64,000 nt of DNA, from NCBI GenBank assembly GCA_019055375.1, contig JAHQIW010004619.1, positions 1 to 64,000 of the forward strand, given 5' to 3'. Position 1 is the stretch's first letter. Every line of letters starts with the position of its first letter. Positions 49,308-60,600 of this stretch are shown here, piece after piece. The notes beneath the pieces are model-generated. The model was not told the origin of the DNA and did no database searches. It worked only from the letters and a program-made list of their open reading frames with translations. The stretch is from Parelaphostrongylus tenuis (taxonomy: Eukaryota > Nematoda > Chromadorea > Rhabditida > Metastrongylidae). The position numbers and the translations under genes were made by a program.

Positions 49308-52300
49308 ATGGAGGAGGACAGCGACGAGGTAGTTGAGGCAGCTGAAGCGGCGTTGGAGACGGCTTGTTGTTCGACTGATCCATCCGGGATCTCTCCTAGT
49401 CACGCATCGACGGCCTCTTTAGGTAAGCCGTATATTTTCCTCGTTTATCTAGAACTCTTCTTTTTCCTTTTTGACTCGTATCACAGTTTTTTTTTCTACT
49501 GCGCGGCTATCAGTCTTTCTGACATTCGGCTCGTCTCCTCGCCTACTCGAGAAACTCATCTTCTTACAGAATGTCATAGATTATTGGTCGAGTACGTCTC
49601 ATCACGCAATCTGGAGGATAGGCAGGCCGGGTCTTCCTCGTAGGGCGTTCGTTATTGATTGCCAGGCAGCGCTGGAAGTCCCGCGGAGGTCAGTCACGCA
49701 TCAGGCAGCGCCCAGCATCACTAACCCACTCTGCCGGTCCCACTCAACTTCCTGTTACTTTTTTGGTACCTGTATGTCAGACGGCTACAAATGAAAATTC
49801 GACCTCACTCACTGGACAAGGATTTTCCATAGGAGTGTTAGTAACCATTCGAAAGCTGAGATTTCAGGCTACATTCCTAAGTGGCCGGTTTTCGAAACAC
49901 CCCCTCTATAACGCTGTAGCGCTCAAAATAAAGTTATATTCCACACGACAGCGCGTTTTTTCCTTATTTCCTTTATGTCTCTTTGAACAAAACTCCTTCC
50001 TTATAGCGCTAGCGCTCTTTCGATAGCACAAGCCTCGGAAGTCAGAAATAGGGGGGGGGGGGCGTCAGTGGTTTAATGGATAGAGCACGCATTCCCGGAA
50101 AGAATGAGGTGCGGGTTCTAGTCCCGCCTGACACAAAAGTTTTGCACATCACTCTACATCAATGGGTATCACCTGTATCACCTGTATCACCTGTCGTCCC
50201 GTTGATCGTCGAGTGACTCGAGCGGGTACCAGCAACTCTTCCATTTTTCCCTATCGCGTGCAAGAGTAGCACAGTGGGTCCTCCTCGCTCTAGGGATTCG
50301 CTGAGCATCATATCTTTCTTCTATCGCTTTCGTGAAAAAATCGGACCAACGGGTCGGTGGTCTTCCTTTAGAGCGCTTGACGTCCCGAGGAATCCAGTCG
50401 GTACCGGCTCTCGTCCATCGGTTGTCGTTGAAGCGTAACACGTGTCGGGCCCACCTTATTTTCGATATCCTGGCGTGCAGAACGGCGTCTCTGATTTTCG
50501 ATCGATGACGTAGGTCGGAACTTCGGATCCTTTCTCTCATTTGCGAGGTACGGGATACTCCTAGCATCGACCTTTCGACTGCGCCTTCGATAACGCCAAG
50601 TGATTTTTCGTCCTGCTTACGTAGCGACGTGGTTTCTGCTGCATACGTTAGAGCAGGGATAATTGTCGAGTCGGAAAGGTGGGCACGGAGTCCTATGGTC
50701 TTTGTCCTCTTCACTACATCTTCGACGCTCTTAAACGTTCCCCAAGCCGCTCGTTACCTCCTGCTCAACTCTGGGGCTAGGTCGTTCATCATGTTAATTT
50801 CACGACCTAGATAGACGTAACTGGAGCATTCGGAGAAAAATGAAAGCGCGCGGAAAGTGAGGAATATAATTTCATTTTGAAAAGGCTTTTTCGGAAACCG
50901 GCCTCGTGCGGTTATAGCCAGAAATCTAAGCTTTCAAATGATTACCAACACTCCTATGGAAAATCTTGTCCAATGAATGAGGTCGAATTTTTCATTTGTA
51001 GCCGTCTGACATATAATTTTTTCCTCTTTGGCCCCAATTATCATTGTTTTCAAGAGCGAAGATGCTTTCCGATCAGGGTTTGGGTAGTATTCCAAGCCAC
51101 GAAGGTTCGTCAACTCGATCCAATCGGCTTTCTACGAGAGTCCTTCATTTTATTGCTTCAGTAACAGCTTTGATCTTATAATGAACGTCCTTAAGAATGC
51201 TAAGTGATATGTAAAACTCGGAATCTCGGGCGGGAGCTGAACTCGTATCTCACCGTCGTCTCCTGAGACGCGTACCAACCACTGCACTACTGTGCGGCGT
51301 CTGCCCCATCACTCGTTCTGAGATGATCTGCTATCGCTAATCTGCTCTTCGTTATAGGTGGTGGACAGTGGACTACTCCGCTATTCCATCCGTCGGATGT
51401 CGAACGTGTTGTACAGCGATATGGCCAGTTTATTGAGAAATTTCAGGTGGTGTTCAGTTTTTTTATTGATTGTTCTGTGTGGTGCTGAGTGACTTTAATT
51501 CATAATCTGTAAGAGTCCTTCTTAGTCTTTGAACCTCGGCCGATGGGAGTCGAACCCGCGTCTCACCGTTTCCGCAGGCACGTGCTAACCACTTCACTAC
51601 AAGGGCTCTGTTCTGTTGTCGTCCTCAGAAACGGTGAGATGAAGGTTCATCTCCCGCAGCGCGAGGCTTAGAAGTTTTGTGAATCACTTGGAACTCTTGA
51701 CTTTAGTTCAATCAAGCTCGAGAAACCATTGAACAATATATGCAATCAACTTCAAGACCTCTGGCAATTACCAATGAAAAAGATGTTTCTTGGGCCGCTC
51801 TCCTATCTTCTCTCGCTTCAGTAAGCTTCTTTTTTCCTAAAAAAATTATTTATTTGGCTAGTCAATCAAAAGATCGGCTCTTACTAAACATTGACTTGGG
51901 AAATGTGAACTTCCTCACGATCCATCCTCTTTCAGGAAACTTTTCTGAGATTGTAAATCTTTTTTTCTTCTATACTTTAAAAAAGATATACCAACCATGG
52001 AGAAGCTATTTAGAAGAGCAAACTTCGTGAGATAGTATATATTTGTTTGATTCGCTGAATGTATTGTATTGATGAACTGGTCTGTGCGATGTATCCAGTT
52101 GGGGGGTTATGGCCGAGTGGCTGGTGATGCGCGATGCGATCCGGCCCAGGACTAAACGCCCTCCTCCCCAGAACACTCCGAAACCCCTTAAATATCGGGG
52201 CATGGAGCGTCCCAGCTCGGCTATCTTCGAGATTTCAAGACGTGCTAGACCAGCATCCTACAACGTTCGTGAAGAAGATGAGATCCCAAGCAAACGAGGA

Positions 52301-55300
52301 GACGAATCGAATGCTGGAATACTGGGGCCCTTTAGATTTAGAAAACTTTGCTTCGCGGTAAATGAAGTGGTGAATAAAGTGATGTAATAGGTCAAATGAA
52401 AGCGAGTAGGCGGTCAAAGGAGAAGTGGTTGTTGGGAATTGTTATGGAAGGAGAATTGTTAGAATCATTCCCGATATCCGCTCCTTGATTGGACGCCTTC
52501 GCAAAAACGCGCTTTCTGCCTCTATTTTCAGAGTTTTAGTCGTTCTTTGGAAGTTCAAATCTCCAATTTCAATGCTCTATATATTTCTCAAGAGACAATT
52601 CTATTGAGCTATAGCAGAAGAAATACAATTGTTTTTCACACTTGGGCATTTTTCGCGGAGAAAGCTTTTCCCTTAGATTTTTAGCGATCAATCGATAGCT
52701 CAAATTTGGAAGATTTAATGGTATAACTGCTCTTTGAAAGAGACTTTTTAGTACGCTGTAGCAGCCAAAAGCAATTTAAGTTTCGAATTCGCCGCGCATT
52801 TCTCGTCGGTTAGGGCGTGTGAGTACCCGAACATCGATCGCGCGTTTGATTCATCGCGCAGCACAATTCCCATGTGGCGTGCTATTTTCGTATTAAATTT
52901 CAAGTTTCCCACCAAAATCTTCAGAAAAAAAGACTGACACTGCAGGATTTTCTCTACACGTTAACATGCTTTTTGTGTACAGGCTTAGTGGCCTCGAGCT
53001 TGGGCATGTTAGTGAGCTTTTTTGAAAATAAAATGAAAATGAAAAGCCTAAGCCGACAGAGCGATTGAACAGAGTTTCTTCTACATTGGCAATGCAAAAT
53101 CCCAGAAATCGCTACGAAACGGAGGAAAACTTTCCAAATACGCAACAGAAATATGCGCGATAAAGCGTGTCGTGAGTGAAACGCAAAGGGGTTTGGGGGG
53201 TGGGGAAGCGAGGCTTGGGCTTAATCTTGGGTTCAGGATTCAGGCTTTAGGCTTATACTTAGACTTACGCGTAGGCTTAAGCTTATAGGCTTGTAGACTT
53301 AGGCCTAGGCTTATAAGTTTAGGCTTGGCACCAGTCTTAGGCTGGACTTATAGGCTTATGCTTAGGCTTCGTACTGCGTTTATTCGGCAATATAAATTCG
53401 AAATGAAAGGCATAAGCCTATAGAACTATGGAACAAAGTTTCTACCCACTTATATTCAGCATCACCTGAATTTATGACAATAAATAACCGATGTGTTGTA
53501 AAAGCCCGGCTGCTTGGTGCCAATGTTGTGACATCCCATTCACTTACCGAAGCAAAGAATGCGCTTCGATTGCGAACACCCAGTTTTCTTTTGGGTGCTA
53601 CAGCAGGCTATTGAGTCCTTTCTAGAGAACCAGTACACTGTTGAATTTGTCGTGATTTGTACCATCAGGTAATCACTAAAGATCATGGGAAAAGCTCTCT
53701 CCAGCGAAAAATGTCCGTGTGTGAAAGATAATTTTTTTTTGCCACTACGGTGGTGCACTAAAATGGTCTTTTGAAAATCTAAGTGAATTTCTGATATTCT
53801 CGATCTTTGAGCTATTTAGTGTCTTCTGAATCGAAGAGAAAAGCACCAGAAGACGCGTTTTTCTCAGAGGGCTGAAGCAAGACACAAATAACGAAAAAGT
53901 ATTATTTGTTGTTACTCAATTTTTACAAAACTCGATCATGGTTTCGGTACTGAGTCGCCTAAAAAATTGCTCATTTATTTGTTGACTTACGGCTTTTCGA
54001 TCCATCCGTGTCATTATAGATTGCAAACTGTGATAAAAATTATTATCTGCTCTCATTTCTTCAGCCAAAGGCGTTCTTTCGGAAAGAAAATGCTCTGAAG
54101 AACCAATATTACCAAATCAGGTACGTGGCTTTGACCGTTTTATTTGTTATGTGAACTACGCTTCACAAAATTTGTAATCATCAATCAATCATTTATTCTT
54201 TGTTGATCAAGCGAATCACATGGTTTGATTGAAATAACTTTATTCGGCTAAATTTACTCGCCTTCGCTTTTTTTTTCAGAGCTGATAAAGCTTGCAAAGC
54301 CATAGAACAATACAGGCGATAACTTCAAACCCCAGAGACCGCCCAAGAGGCATTTATTTATTTATTTTTGCAAATAAACTCATGCTGTCTGCTCAATCAG
54401 CAAACATTATGGTTGAATGGTATAGCCAGAGTTCGAGGAAACCCGGTTCTCAATTTATTTACATGTATTCATTTCAGCGAAAACTTGGTTCGAGCCTCTC
54501 CTTCAGCAGTTGCTGTGTCTGACAGCAGTGGAAGCAACGTAGCACAAGCTGATTATCTCATTGTTCAGTGTAGGCAGTATGTACTGGCTCGAGTCAAAAT
54601 GATAAATATCTATACTACAATAACAAGCCTCGGTAGGTTTTGAATTTTTGCACGTTTTTGATTTACAACTTGAGAGAAAGTTTGTTGAACCGCCCCTTCG
54701 TTACGGCGGTCGTGTTCGGCTGGTCGGCGATTTCGACGGCTACGAAGAGAAGAGCTCAGCTCTTCACTTCTGTTCTGGATGGTTCATCTCTCTTTTTCTA
54801 CTTTTAACACTTTTTAGAAAGATTTACAGCTCTTACTCTTCGTAAACCTAATTTTCAAAAATAAGCAGTGGATTATATTGCAAGAGGCGCCAGTCTTCGT
54901 AAGCTATTCGACAAGCGTGTATTGTTTCAGCACATACTGCAGCGGAATGGTTAAGCCAACATACGAGAGAATTTCTACGTGTTTTCCTTTCAATAGTAAC
55001 AGGGGGAAGAGATTTGCTATTCTCTGAATTCTTAAAAATTTCTCCATGCTTCTGCTTGTTGACACTCGATCTAGAATTCGTAACATTTTTTGTGGCCAGG
55101 CCGAGGCCGTTTGGTCCATATGTTGATTTAGCTTGCGCATATCTGAACTTTTCTCGAATGGTTTACCGCGTCATCGTGGCTGGAAAGTCATTCCGGTTAT
55201 CGGACTGCAAAATACAGCAGAGAATTTAATCCCGATCCGAGCTGAGAAGGAGTGCGACGTTTCCACTCAGGTAGCCCAGCGAAGAGTAAACTGTACCACA

Positions 55301-58300
55301 AATGACCACCGTCTTGATAGCTATTAGTCCTAAGGTAATTATCTCCTTCTGTTCCACAAGTGTAATGTGATGACGACCTGATGTAACTCCGGCTAGGCTG
55401 ATCTCGGGACTCCATGGAACAAAAATCGGTTCTGCCAGCGCACGTTTCCCTGTGCTGGAGCTCGCACGATCACTGGAGACGGGCCGCCCAAATATTTAGG
55501 GAGTTCTTTTTTTTTAATTGACTGCCACTTGCAGTGGTATGATGTTATAGTATACCCAATAATGTGGAGTGGTGCAAAAACATTTGCGTTAGCCGAGACT
55601 CGAACCTAGATCTCACTCTTTCCGAGAGCGCTCGGAGAGCGGGATAGCTTCCGGAAAAAGTGAGATCTGGGTTCGAGTCCTGGCTGACGCAAATGTTTTT
55701 GCACAGTACTTCACATGATTGGGTATTTTGGGGAATTTGAGCTAAATTACATTCTCTTGAGTATTTTCGTAATTATATCTGATCTTTAGTATGTATTATG
55801 TACGTATTTAGCTGTGTGCCAAAAAACGGCCTGAATTTCTCATTTAGGAACCCACCCTTCTCTTGGAACAACATAGGCGTTTTGTGACGTGTTTTCGGAT
55901 AAGATACTAAGTCTATCAGATTTAATTTCGAGTCTGTCGAGTAAGTGTTAAACACTTAACTCTGTAAAGCTCTTGTAAATTCAGCTAATGGGAAAGTGAG
56001 AGAAATCCTCACCAATTTAGATAAGCCATTCATTGAGAGGTGATGGTTGATGAAGGGCTAAACTCTATAGTTAAAGAACCACTTTATTATTGCCTTTCAC
56101 TTTGCGGATCCGATTAGGAAGTGAGAAAATATGACTTGTAGTCAGCAAGAATACTTAATATTTGATCGCTGTTAGCACTGTTTCAAAGTTATAGATACAA
56201 ACCCGATAATGTTGACTAGTATGCAAAACTTTGAACCTCAGCGAGGATCGAACCTACATCTCACCGTTCGCACATCCCGGAAAAGGTGAGATGCGTTCGA
56301 TTCCTGTCAGGCGTTCAGAGTTTGGCATATCACTCAAAAGTATCGGAAAATGGCATAATTTAACATCACCACTTGATTGTATTTCAGGAAATGATCGAGA
56401 GATTGTGTGGGAATCCATACATGCACGAGGAGTACGGATAGCAGAAACCTTACAAACATCTCAGAAACACTCTCTATTTTCTATGGTTCATCTACTTTCG
56501 GGGGAAGTTGCTGTACTCCTTCTGCTAGTCTCTGCACAAATTCACATTTCAAATTGCAAGGTGTTTATTTTCATTACCATAGAAGCAAAAACGGAAGATA
56601 CTGACCGCATTTCCTCCTAATTTTAGATGTTGGAAAGTCTGCTACAGTTGAAGGAAATCCGAGAACGATTCGACTTTTGGGTTCGAGATTCTCTCTGCTT
56701 GAACTCCGTGAATAAATCTGTTTTACACTTCTTCAGGTACGATGAGCAGCGAAATTTCCGAGTTTCCTTTTTCTCAGAATCTATAACAGATTCTTGCACT
56801 CCAAAGATAAACGCTTCGAGTACGGCGTGAATTTCACAGAGGCGCGTTGTACTTCCTTGGATTTTTGTCACCAAACCCTGCTTTTTCTTGGAGACATTCA
56901 GTACTCTTACGACATCTCAAAGGAATCAAAATTCAATACTGTGCTCGATTTCTGAGAACGCCTCTTTATTGCGCCATTAAAGCAAAAAGATTCTTACGTT
57001 TCGCCTTCGACGTAATTTGTTTGCTCGGTTAGGGTCTGTCCTTGGTCTCTTGCTTGATTTAAGTACTAAGTAGATAGCTTAGATTTCGTTGATTATAAAT
57101 TGGCTCCCGTTTTGGAAAGGCCCTCTTGCAGCGCTGTAAGAAAGAAAACAAGATTATTCCACCCTCAAATCACTCTCGAAGAATTTTATTTAAACCGAAG
57201 GCGTATGGGCATGTAGAGAAAATTATGGAGTATCAAAGTAGTTCCGAGTTTTTTCTTATCTCAGATTGAAGAAGCCCTGATGAAAGAACGGAAATCGCGC
57301 GACGCGATTGATCAACTACCGTCCGCATGCGATTTCAGTTCAACTATAACTCTTAGAAATTTTTTACTATTTGTGTACTTTGGGAGTCGTGACCTCTACC
57401 AATTGTAGAAGAAACTTACTTCTATCGTTTACTGGGTATTACATTTTTATTTTTATCTCATATTGCCAACTAAACCCGCCAAAAAATAGAAACAGTAGGC
57501 TAATCAGTGTAAGTACGAAACGTAATCTTCTCTTGGCTGCTAAGGCGCAGTGCGAAGGCCTTTTCAATAACCAATTCTGGTGTCAGAATCGACGTCTATC
57601 AGGCTATCAAATCACCACTAAAAGCTGGGTGGAAAAGCTTTCTTCAGTGAAAGAAGCCTTCAAATAACAATGGACCGAAAACTATTTCTGCCGTCCCAGA
57701 AGGGTGAACATATTGTTTTGTGTGTATACTATAAATCTTTGTTTAGATCAACAGATAAGCTACCAAGGAATCGCCTTATAAGTTGGTTTGTGCAGTTCTA
57801 CAATCTTTTAATGGCGAAATTCTCCCTGTACTTCACAAACGTACTTTCGAATTTCTGTAGTGTAGATGACTTGAAAGTGAGCTCACTCCCTATTAGGCGT
57901 TGAGGTATCGAATTTTCATGCCATAATACTTGGTTTTAGACCATTTATACAATTGACAACGGGTACAATTTCATATCAAATGCAACACAACTTGTAAAGA
58001 AAACCGATGCCGTTTGTCTCGCTATAGTCATGGATCGTGAAAACTCCACAGACAACTTCTACGGTTTGTTTTTTAGCCCTGAGGTTTGAAACTAAGAGAC
58101 GAATTATTCTTATATGCTCGCCTCTCTCTTATATAATCATTTATAGGCACTAGTCAAACATGCTGTTATAGGTCGAAGATTGTTAAGTGATGTGCGGGAC
58201 ATTCGACCCCAGACGGGAGTTGAACCCCCAATTCACCTATAGCGCGGGGCGCGTGGCGCCACTGTGGCCCTCGGGTATAAGTTAAGTACATGTTCGACTT

Positions 58301-59718
58301 CCGCCGAGGTCGATTGCTTTGCATATTACTCGGTAGGCCTTGATTTATGAGTACCGAACCGTAATACTGCTAAAAAGCATTAAAAGCGAGAATATTTTTA
58401 TAGGATTTGGCTACCATCGTCTCAAGGATCGTTTCACTCCCGGTGCACTAACGGAACCACGAAAGGGGATAGCAGCACTTTGTCCAGTGGTATTCCGACT
58501 TCCTTCTCCAACAGAAGGGCACAAGTCGGTGCGAATCACAATTAAAAATCGACTTCTAATAAAGAAATGTTGTTGAATTCATAAGGAAAAAAAATTTAGG
58601 CACAATCAAACGATGTGTTCGAGAAATATCACGAGTACATAAATGGTTTTGTTCAATCGAATCTTCGCCAACCTTCGAAGAGCAGATATTACTATGATAC
58701 TGAGAGGGACCACGTAAGTCTTTAAGTACGTTTTCCGCTAGATTTCCACTGATACTTCAGAATATTTCAAGCACTGATCTAGTGGATCGTCGTCCAACTA
58801 CAGCTTATTTGGAACAAAGAATACCGATGAGCTATTTATTTCCTCACTGAAGAGTTCTACTTCGTGAATCACTCTTAATAACTTATTTTATCGACAACAG
58901 ACGACGCTCTGAAAAGCGAAATATGAAAAAGTTGTGCCTTGCTGAAGTTAGAAGAGGCTGTGGCCGAGTGGTTAGAAGGGGCTGTGCACGCCATCAGGAA
59001 GCAAATCCTGGTTCCACCCCCTACCTCAACACCTGCTGTCAATGAGCGAACGCCTTACGGACCACGAAGGCTAGGGTTTAGACGAGATTTCAATATTTGC
59101 CTGACCAGCAATATACGTCATTAACGAAGAAGACGAAAAAATTTTCAAAGACTTTCTTGTGGAGAACGGTCTTGTGGAGGAAATGGATTGAAGAACTGCT
59201 GCGATACGGACAGTAAAGTGTGAAAAATGGTAGTGTAAACAAATAAATAAGTTAGATTTGAGGTTAATTCGAAAGACTGACTTTGCCAACCCACGACGTG
59301 AATGATGGAAAATGTTTTACGTCCTTTTTAAATAAGTGTAACTCTCTTTTTCTCCAAACAAAACCTGCTTGAGGTTGGTATTCCTACTTTCAAAATCGAT
59401 GACTAAACGTTTCGGCGACTTCGCTTTCCTTAGAGCCGCTAAGAAACTCACTGGTGAGATCGTCAAAACCTTGCCATCGATTTTAAAAGATGAAATATCA
59501 ACCCGCAGAAGTTTTATTCGAATAAAAAGACAGTACTCCGAAATTTGTGCTTTCAGTGTATGTTTGGAGATATGGTAGAAGCGCAGCTATACCTTGTCGT
59601 AGTGTATTCTGGGCGAGTCTGTGAAAAGGATGTGACCATAATGTCGTTTATACAGCATATGACCACATCACTAAGAGGATCAAGTCTGTTTTTATCGCTA
59701 AAGAATGCAGCCAAATAG
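49308..59718 (+). CDS. kics2: KICSTOR subunit 2 (C12orf66/KICS2) orthologue, about 15 exons
   Basis: KICS2 is a subunit of KICSTOR, which holds GATOR1 at the lysosome to restrain mTORC1 when nutrients are scarce. Exons I place: 49308-49422, 51357-51446 (first base 51358), 51707-51820, a short one ending 52026, 54065-54120, 54280-54315, 54478-54632, 56388-56485, 56627-56736, 57508-57703, 57747-57876, 57940-58063, 58404-58528, 58600-58713, 59557-59718. Phases agree at nearly all joins. Collinear KICS2-like blocks include DVSWAALLSSLAS, PKAFFRKENAL, YVLARVKMINIY, LLAAKAQ, LISWFVQFYNLLMAKFSLYF, FGYHRL and QLYLVVVYSGR...FIQHM at the C terminus. About 548 residues against about 445 in human. Oddities: an in-frame stop near 54320 unless a GC donor (AG-GCGATA) is used, and a one-base frameshift near 57666. 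The exon ending 52026 has no clear acceptor. Confidence 0.82.
49827..49945 (+). repeat. Dispersed repeat family E, in KICS2 intron 1
   Basis: It shares TTTTCCATAGGAGTGTTAGT, TTCGAAAGC and GTGGCCGGTTTTC with 59950-60075, and an inverted form of the same blocks with 50875-50975. Confidence 0.6.
50066..50155 (+). repeat. tRNA-derived SINE S1
   Basis: tRNA-like folding: acceptor GCGTCAG facing CTGACAC, A box TGGTTTAATGG, a five-pair anticodon stem CATTC/GAATG, and T arm GCGGG/CCCGC with B box GGTTCTAGTCC. The anticodon loop CCGGAAA lacks U33, so this is a tRNA derivative rather than a working tRNA. A tail TTTTGCACATCACTCTAC follows. It abuts the 3' tail of an RTE element in opposite orientation. 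Confidence 0.7.
50165..50830 (-). pseudogene. RTE retrotransposon 3' end (5'-truncated copy)
   Basis: The minus strand encodes the RTE C-terminal region: INMMNDLAPELSRR, a stop, RAAWGTFKSVEDVVKRTKTI, PALTYAAETTSLRKQDEKSL, GVSRTSQM, IRWARHVLRFNDNRWTRAG and KGRPPTRWSDFF. It ends with LDDQRDD and three perfect CAGGTGATA units, the RTE-type 3' tail. Only one stop interrupts it, so it is the youngest RTE copy here. It is inserted in KICS2 intron 1. Confidence 0.9.
51205..51300 (-). repeat. tRNA-derived SINE S1
   Basis: The minus strand has GTGCAGTGGTTGGTACGCG as an A-box side and GTTCAGCTCCC as a degenerate B box, with an ACATATCACTTA-like tail. Located in KICS2 intron 1. Confidence 0.5.
51525..51690. 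repeat. Inverted pair of S1 SINE halves
   Basis: A minus-strand tRNA-like head (GAGTCGAACCCG, complement of the B box) is followed by a plus-strand partner with GAAACGGTGAGATGAAGGTTC. The two can pair as a hairpin. Located in KICS2 intron 2. Confidence 0.5.
52105..52420 (+). repeat. SINE S2 with Ser/Leu-tRNA-like head
   Basis: The head reads TTATGGCCGAGTGGCTGG, an A-box-bearing start like tRNA-Ser or Leu. The body (CGAGATTTCAAGAC, TAGACCAGCA, GAAGAAGATGAGA) aligns with 58955-59245. A 75-residue open frame here is a chance by-product. Located in KICS2 intron 4. Confidence 0.6.
52625..52900 (+). repeat. Dispersed repeat family E
   Basis: Aligns with 800-1010 through AAAGCTTTTCCCTTA, GACTTTTTAGTACGC and GCACAATTCCCATGTGGCGTG. 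Located in KICS2 intron 4. Confidence 0.6.
53205..53375 (+). repeat. Degenerate interstitial telomere-like tract (TTAGGC)
   Basis: The segment is dominated by AGGCTTA and TTAGGC variants (TTTAGGCTTATACTTAGAC, TAGACTTAGGCCTAGGCTTA, TTATGCTTAGGCTTCG). TTAGGC is the nematode telomere unit. Short inverted hints (GCCTAAGCC near 53045, GGCATAAGCC near 53405) flank it. It is either an old interstitial telomere insertion or a simple repeat evolved from one. Confidence 0.6.
55553..55725. repeat. Long hairpin made of two inverted S1 SINE halves
   Basis: Arms of about 72 bases (55553-55624 and 55652-55725) match with about ten differences. Each contains TGCAAAAACATTTGCGT and the B-box region (CTCGAACCTAGATCTCAC or its complement), with a loop of about 27 bases. 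A transcript would fold into a near-perfect hairpin. Located in KICS2 intron 7. Confidence 0.75.
56215..56340. repeat. Hairpin of inverted S1 SINE halves
   Basis: GGATCGAACCTACATCTCACC is mirrored by GGTGAGATGCGTTCGATTCC around CGCACATCCCGGAAAA. Flanks carry the S1 tail (CAAAACTTTGAAC and GTTTGGCATATCAC). Located in KICS2 intron 7. Confidence 0.65.
58185..58335. repeat. Degenerate hairpin of inverted S1 SINE halves
   Basis: GACGGGAGTTGAACCCCC on the left and GTTCGACTTCCGCCG on the right are opposed B-box-like regions. The flanks carry GTGATGTGCGGGACATTCG and TTTGCATATTACTC. Located in KICS2 intron 12. Confidence 0.5.
58955..59245 (+). repeat. SINE S2 with Ser/Leu-tRNA-like head
   Basis: The head GCTGTGGCCGAGTGGTTAGA and B-box-like CCTGGTTCCACCCCC are followed by a body shared with 52105-52420 (CGAGATTTCAA, TGACCAGCA, CGAAGAAGACGA). 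Located in KICS2 intron 14. Confidence 0.65.
59400..59445 (-). repeat. Relic of PLE-end hammerhead-like motif
   Basis: The minus strand reads GGCTCTAAGGAAAGCG, then GTCGCCGAAACGTTTAG, a decayed form of the PLE-end motif. No other PLE sequence is visible beside it. Confidence 0.35.
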
Positions 59719-59814
59719 GTTGCTTCTCGCCATACTTTTCATGGTTGTTGTGCTTTACTGGCTCTTGTATGTTTGAACTATTTACAGTTGCCAAGTTGCT
59801 ATGACTATCGTCAA

Positions 59815-59820
59815 AATAAA
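59815..59820 (+). promoter_or_regulatory. Polyadenylation signal of KICS2
   Basis: AATAAA lies about 100 bases after the KICS2 stop codon and is followed by a T run (59824-59830), as expected for nematode 3' ends. Confidence 0.65.
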
Positions 59821-59949
59821 CCTTTTTTTGATGTCATTCCATAACACTTTACTGATTGGAAGCCTGACAATCACATTGTTTAGAGTGTAACAAAGTGGGC
59901 ACTTTTCCGTTAGACGACACGGGATCAAAAACCGATCTTTTCGCTAGAC

Positions 59950-60600
59950 AGGAACTTTCCATAAAAGTCTTAGTAACCATTCGAAAGCCTTAAATTCCCT
60001 AGCTAGCGCCTTACGTGGCCGGTTTTCTGGAAAGTTTTTTTATAACGCTTCAACAGAGGGGAAATTTTGTGTTTCATGTTTCTCACAGGATAGACCTCTT
60101 CACGTGGCCTATCGGCAACTATTCCATAGCGTAAACTTCCACGATTTCATAACTGTGTTCATTGCCTGGAACAACCTTTTCACTGCAGCGTAGCAGGGAG
60201 AATAGGTCGAGTTTCACATCATCAGCGTGCTTATTCAACGGCTAGTCTACGGTCGGGGTGTGTGCTCTCCATAGATTCAATGCGGCGGCCCCGTCATCGA
60301 CTGGTCAATATACGTCCTTAAATCATACAAAGTGCGATTTTTATTGTTCGATCAGGAATTTTTTCTCCGCTTTGGATGAAACTCCAGATTGGACGCCTGA
60401 CTCTGGTACTAAAGGATTTTCTCTGCACGTTCATGTGCTTTTCGTGCTTCCAGCAAGGTCATGAATGAATTGCGCAACAGATGTAGAACACAATTTTACT
60501 TTGAATTTTACGCGTTATTAAAAAAAAACTTCTCGAAAAACGGTCATATGCGGCGCTAGCCAGAGACTTAAGCTTTTGAACAATGACTAACACTCAGTAA
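59950..60600. repeat. Family E repeat blocks flanking a gap without genes
   Basis: Direct (59950-60075) and inverted (60525-60600) blocks of family E bracket about 450 bp with no recognised gene. The bracketed part includes GGATTTTCTCTGCACG near 60416, which also occurs near 52945, so the whole may be one composite element. Confidence 0.5.

Noticed and set aside
50066..50138. Functional tRNA gene
   Set aside because: A and B boxes and arms are present, but the anticodon loop lacks U33, the acceptor has a mismatch and many similar copies exist, so it is a SINE head.
52134..52361. Exon-like frame with FQDVLDQHPTTFVKKM
   Set aside because: It is the body of SINE S2 and has no place in the KICS2 alignment.
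59105..59168. Acidic frame (INEEDEKIFKDFLVENG) that looks like a KICS2 terminal exon
   Set aside because: The same sequence body occurs at 52220-52400 behind a tRNA-like head, so it is SINE S2. The true terminal exon (59557-59718) fits the KICS2 C terminus in phase.
59369..59578. 69-residue frame starting MRLVFLLSKS
   Set aside because: It covers a decayed PLE-end motif and a KICS2 intron. Only its 3' end overlaps the real terminal exon, in the same frame by chance of position.
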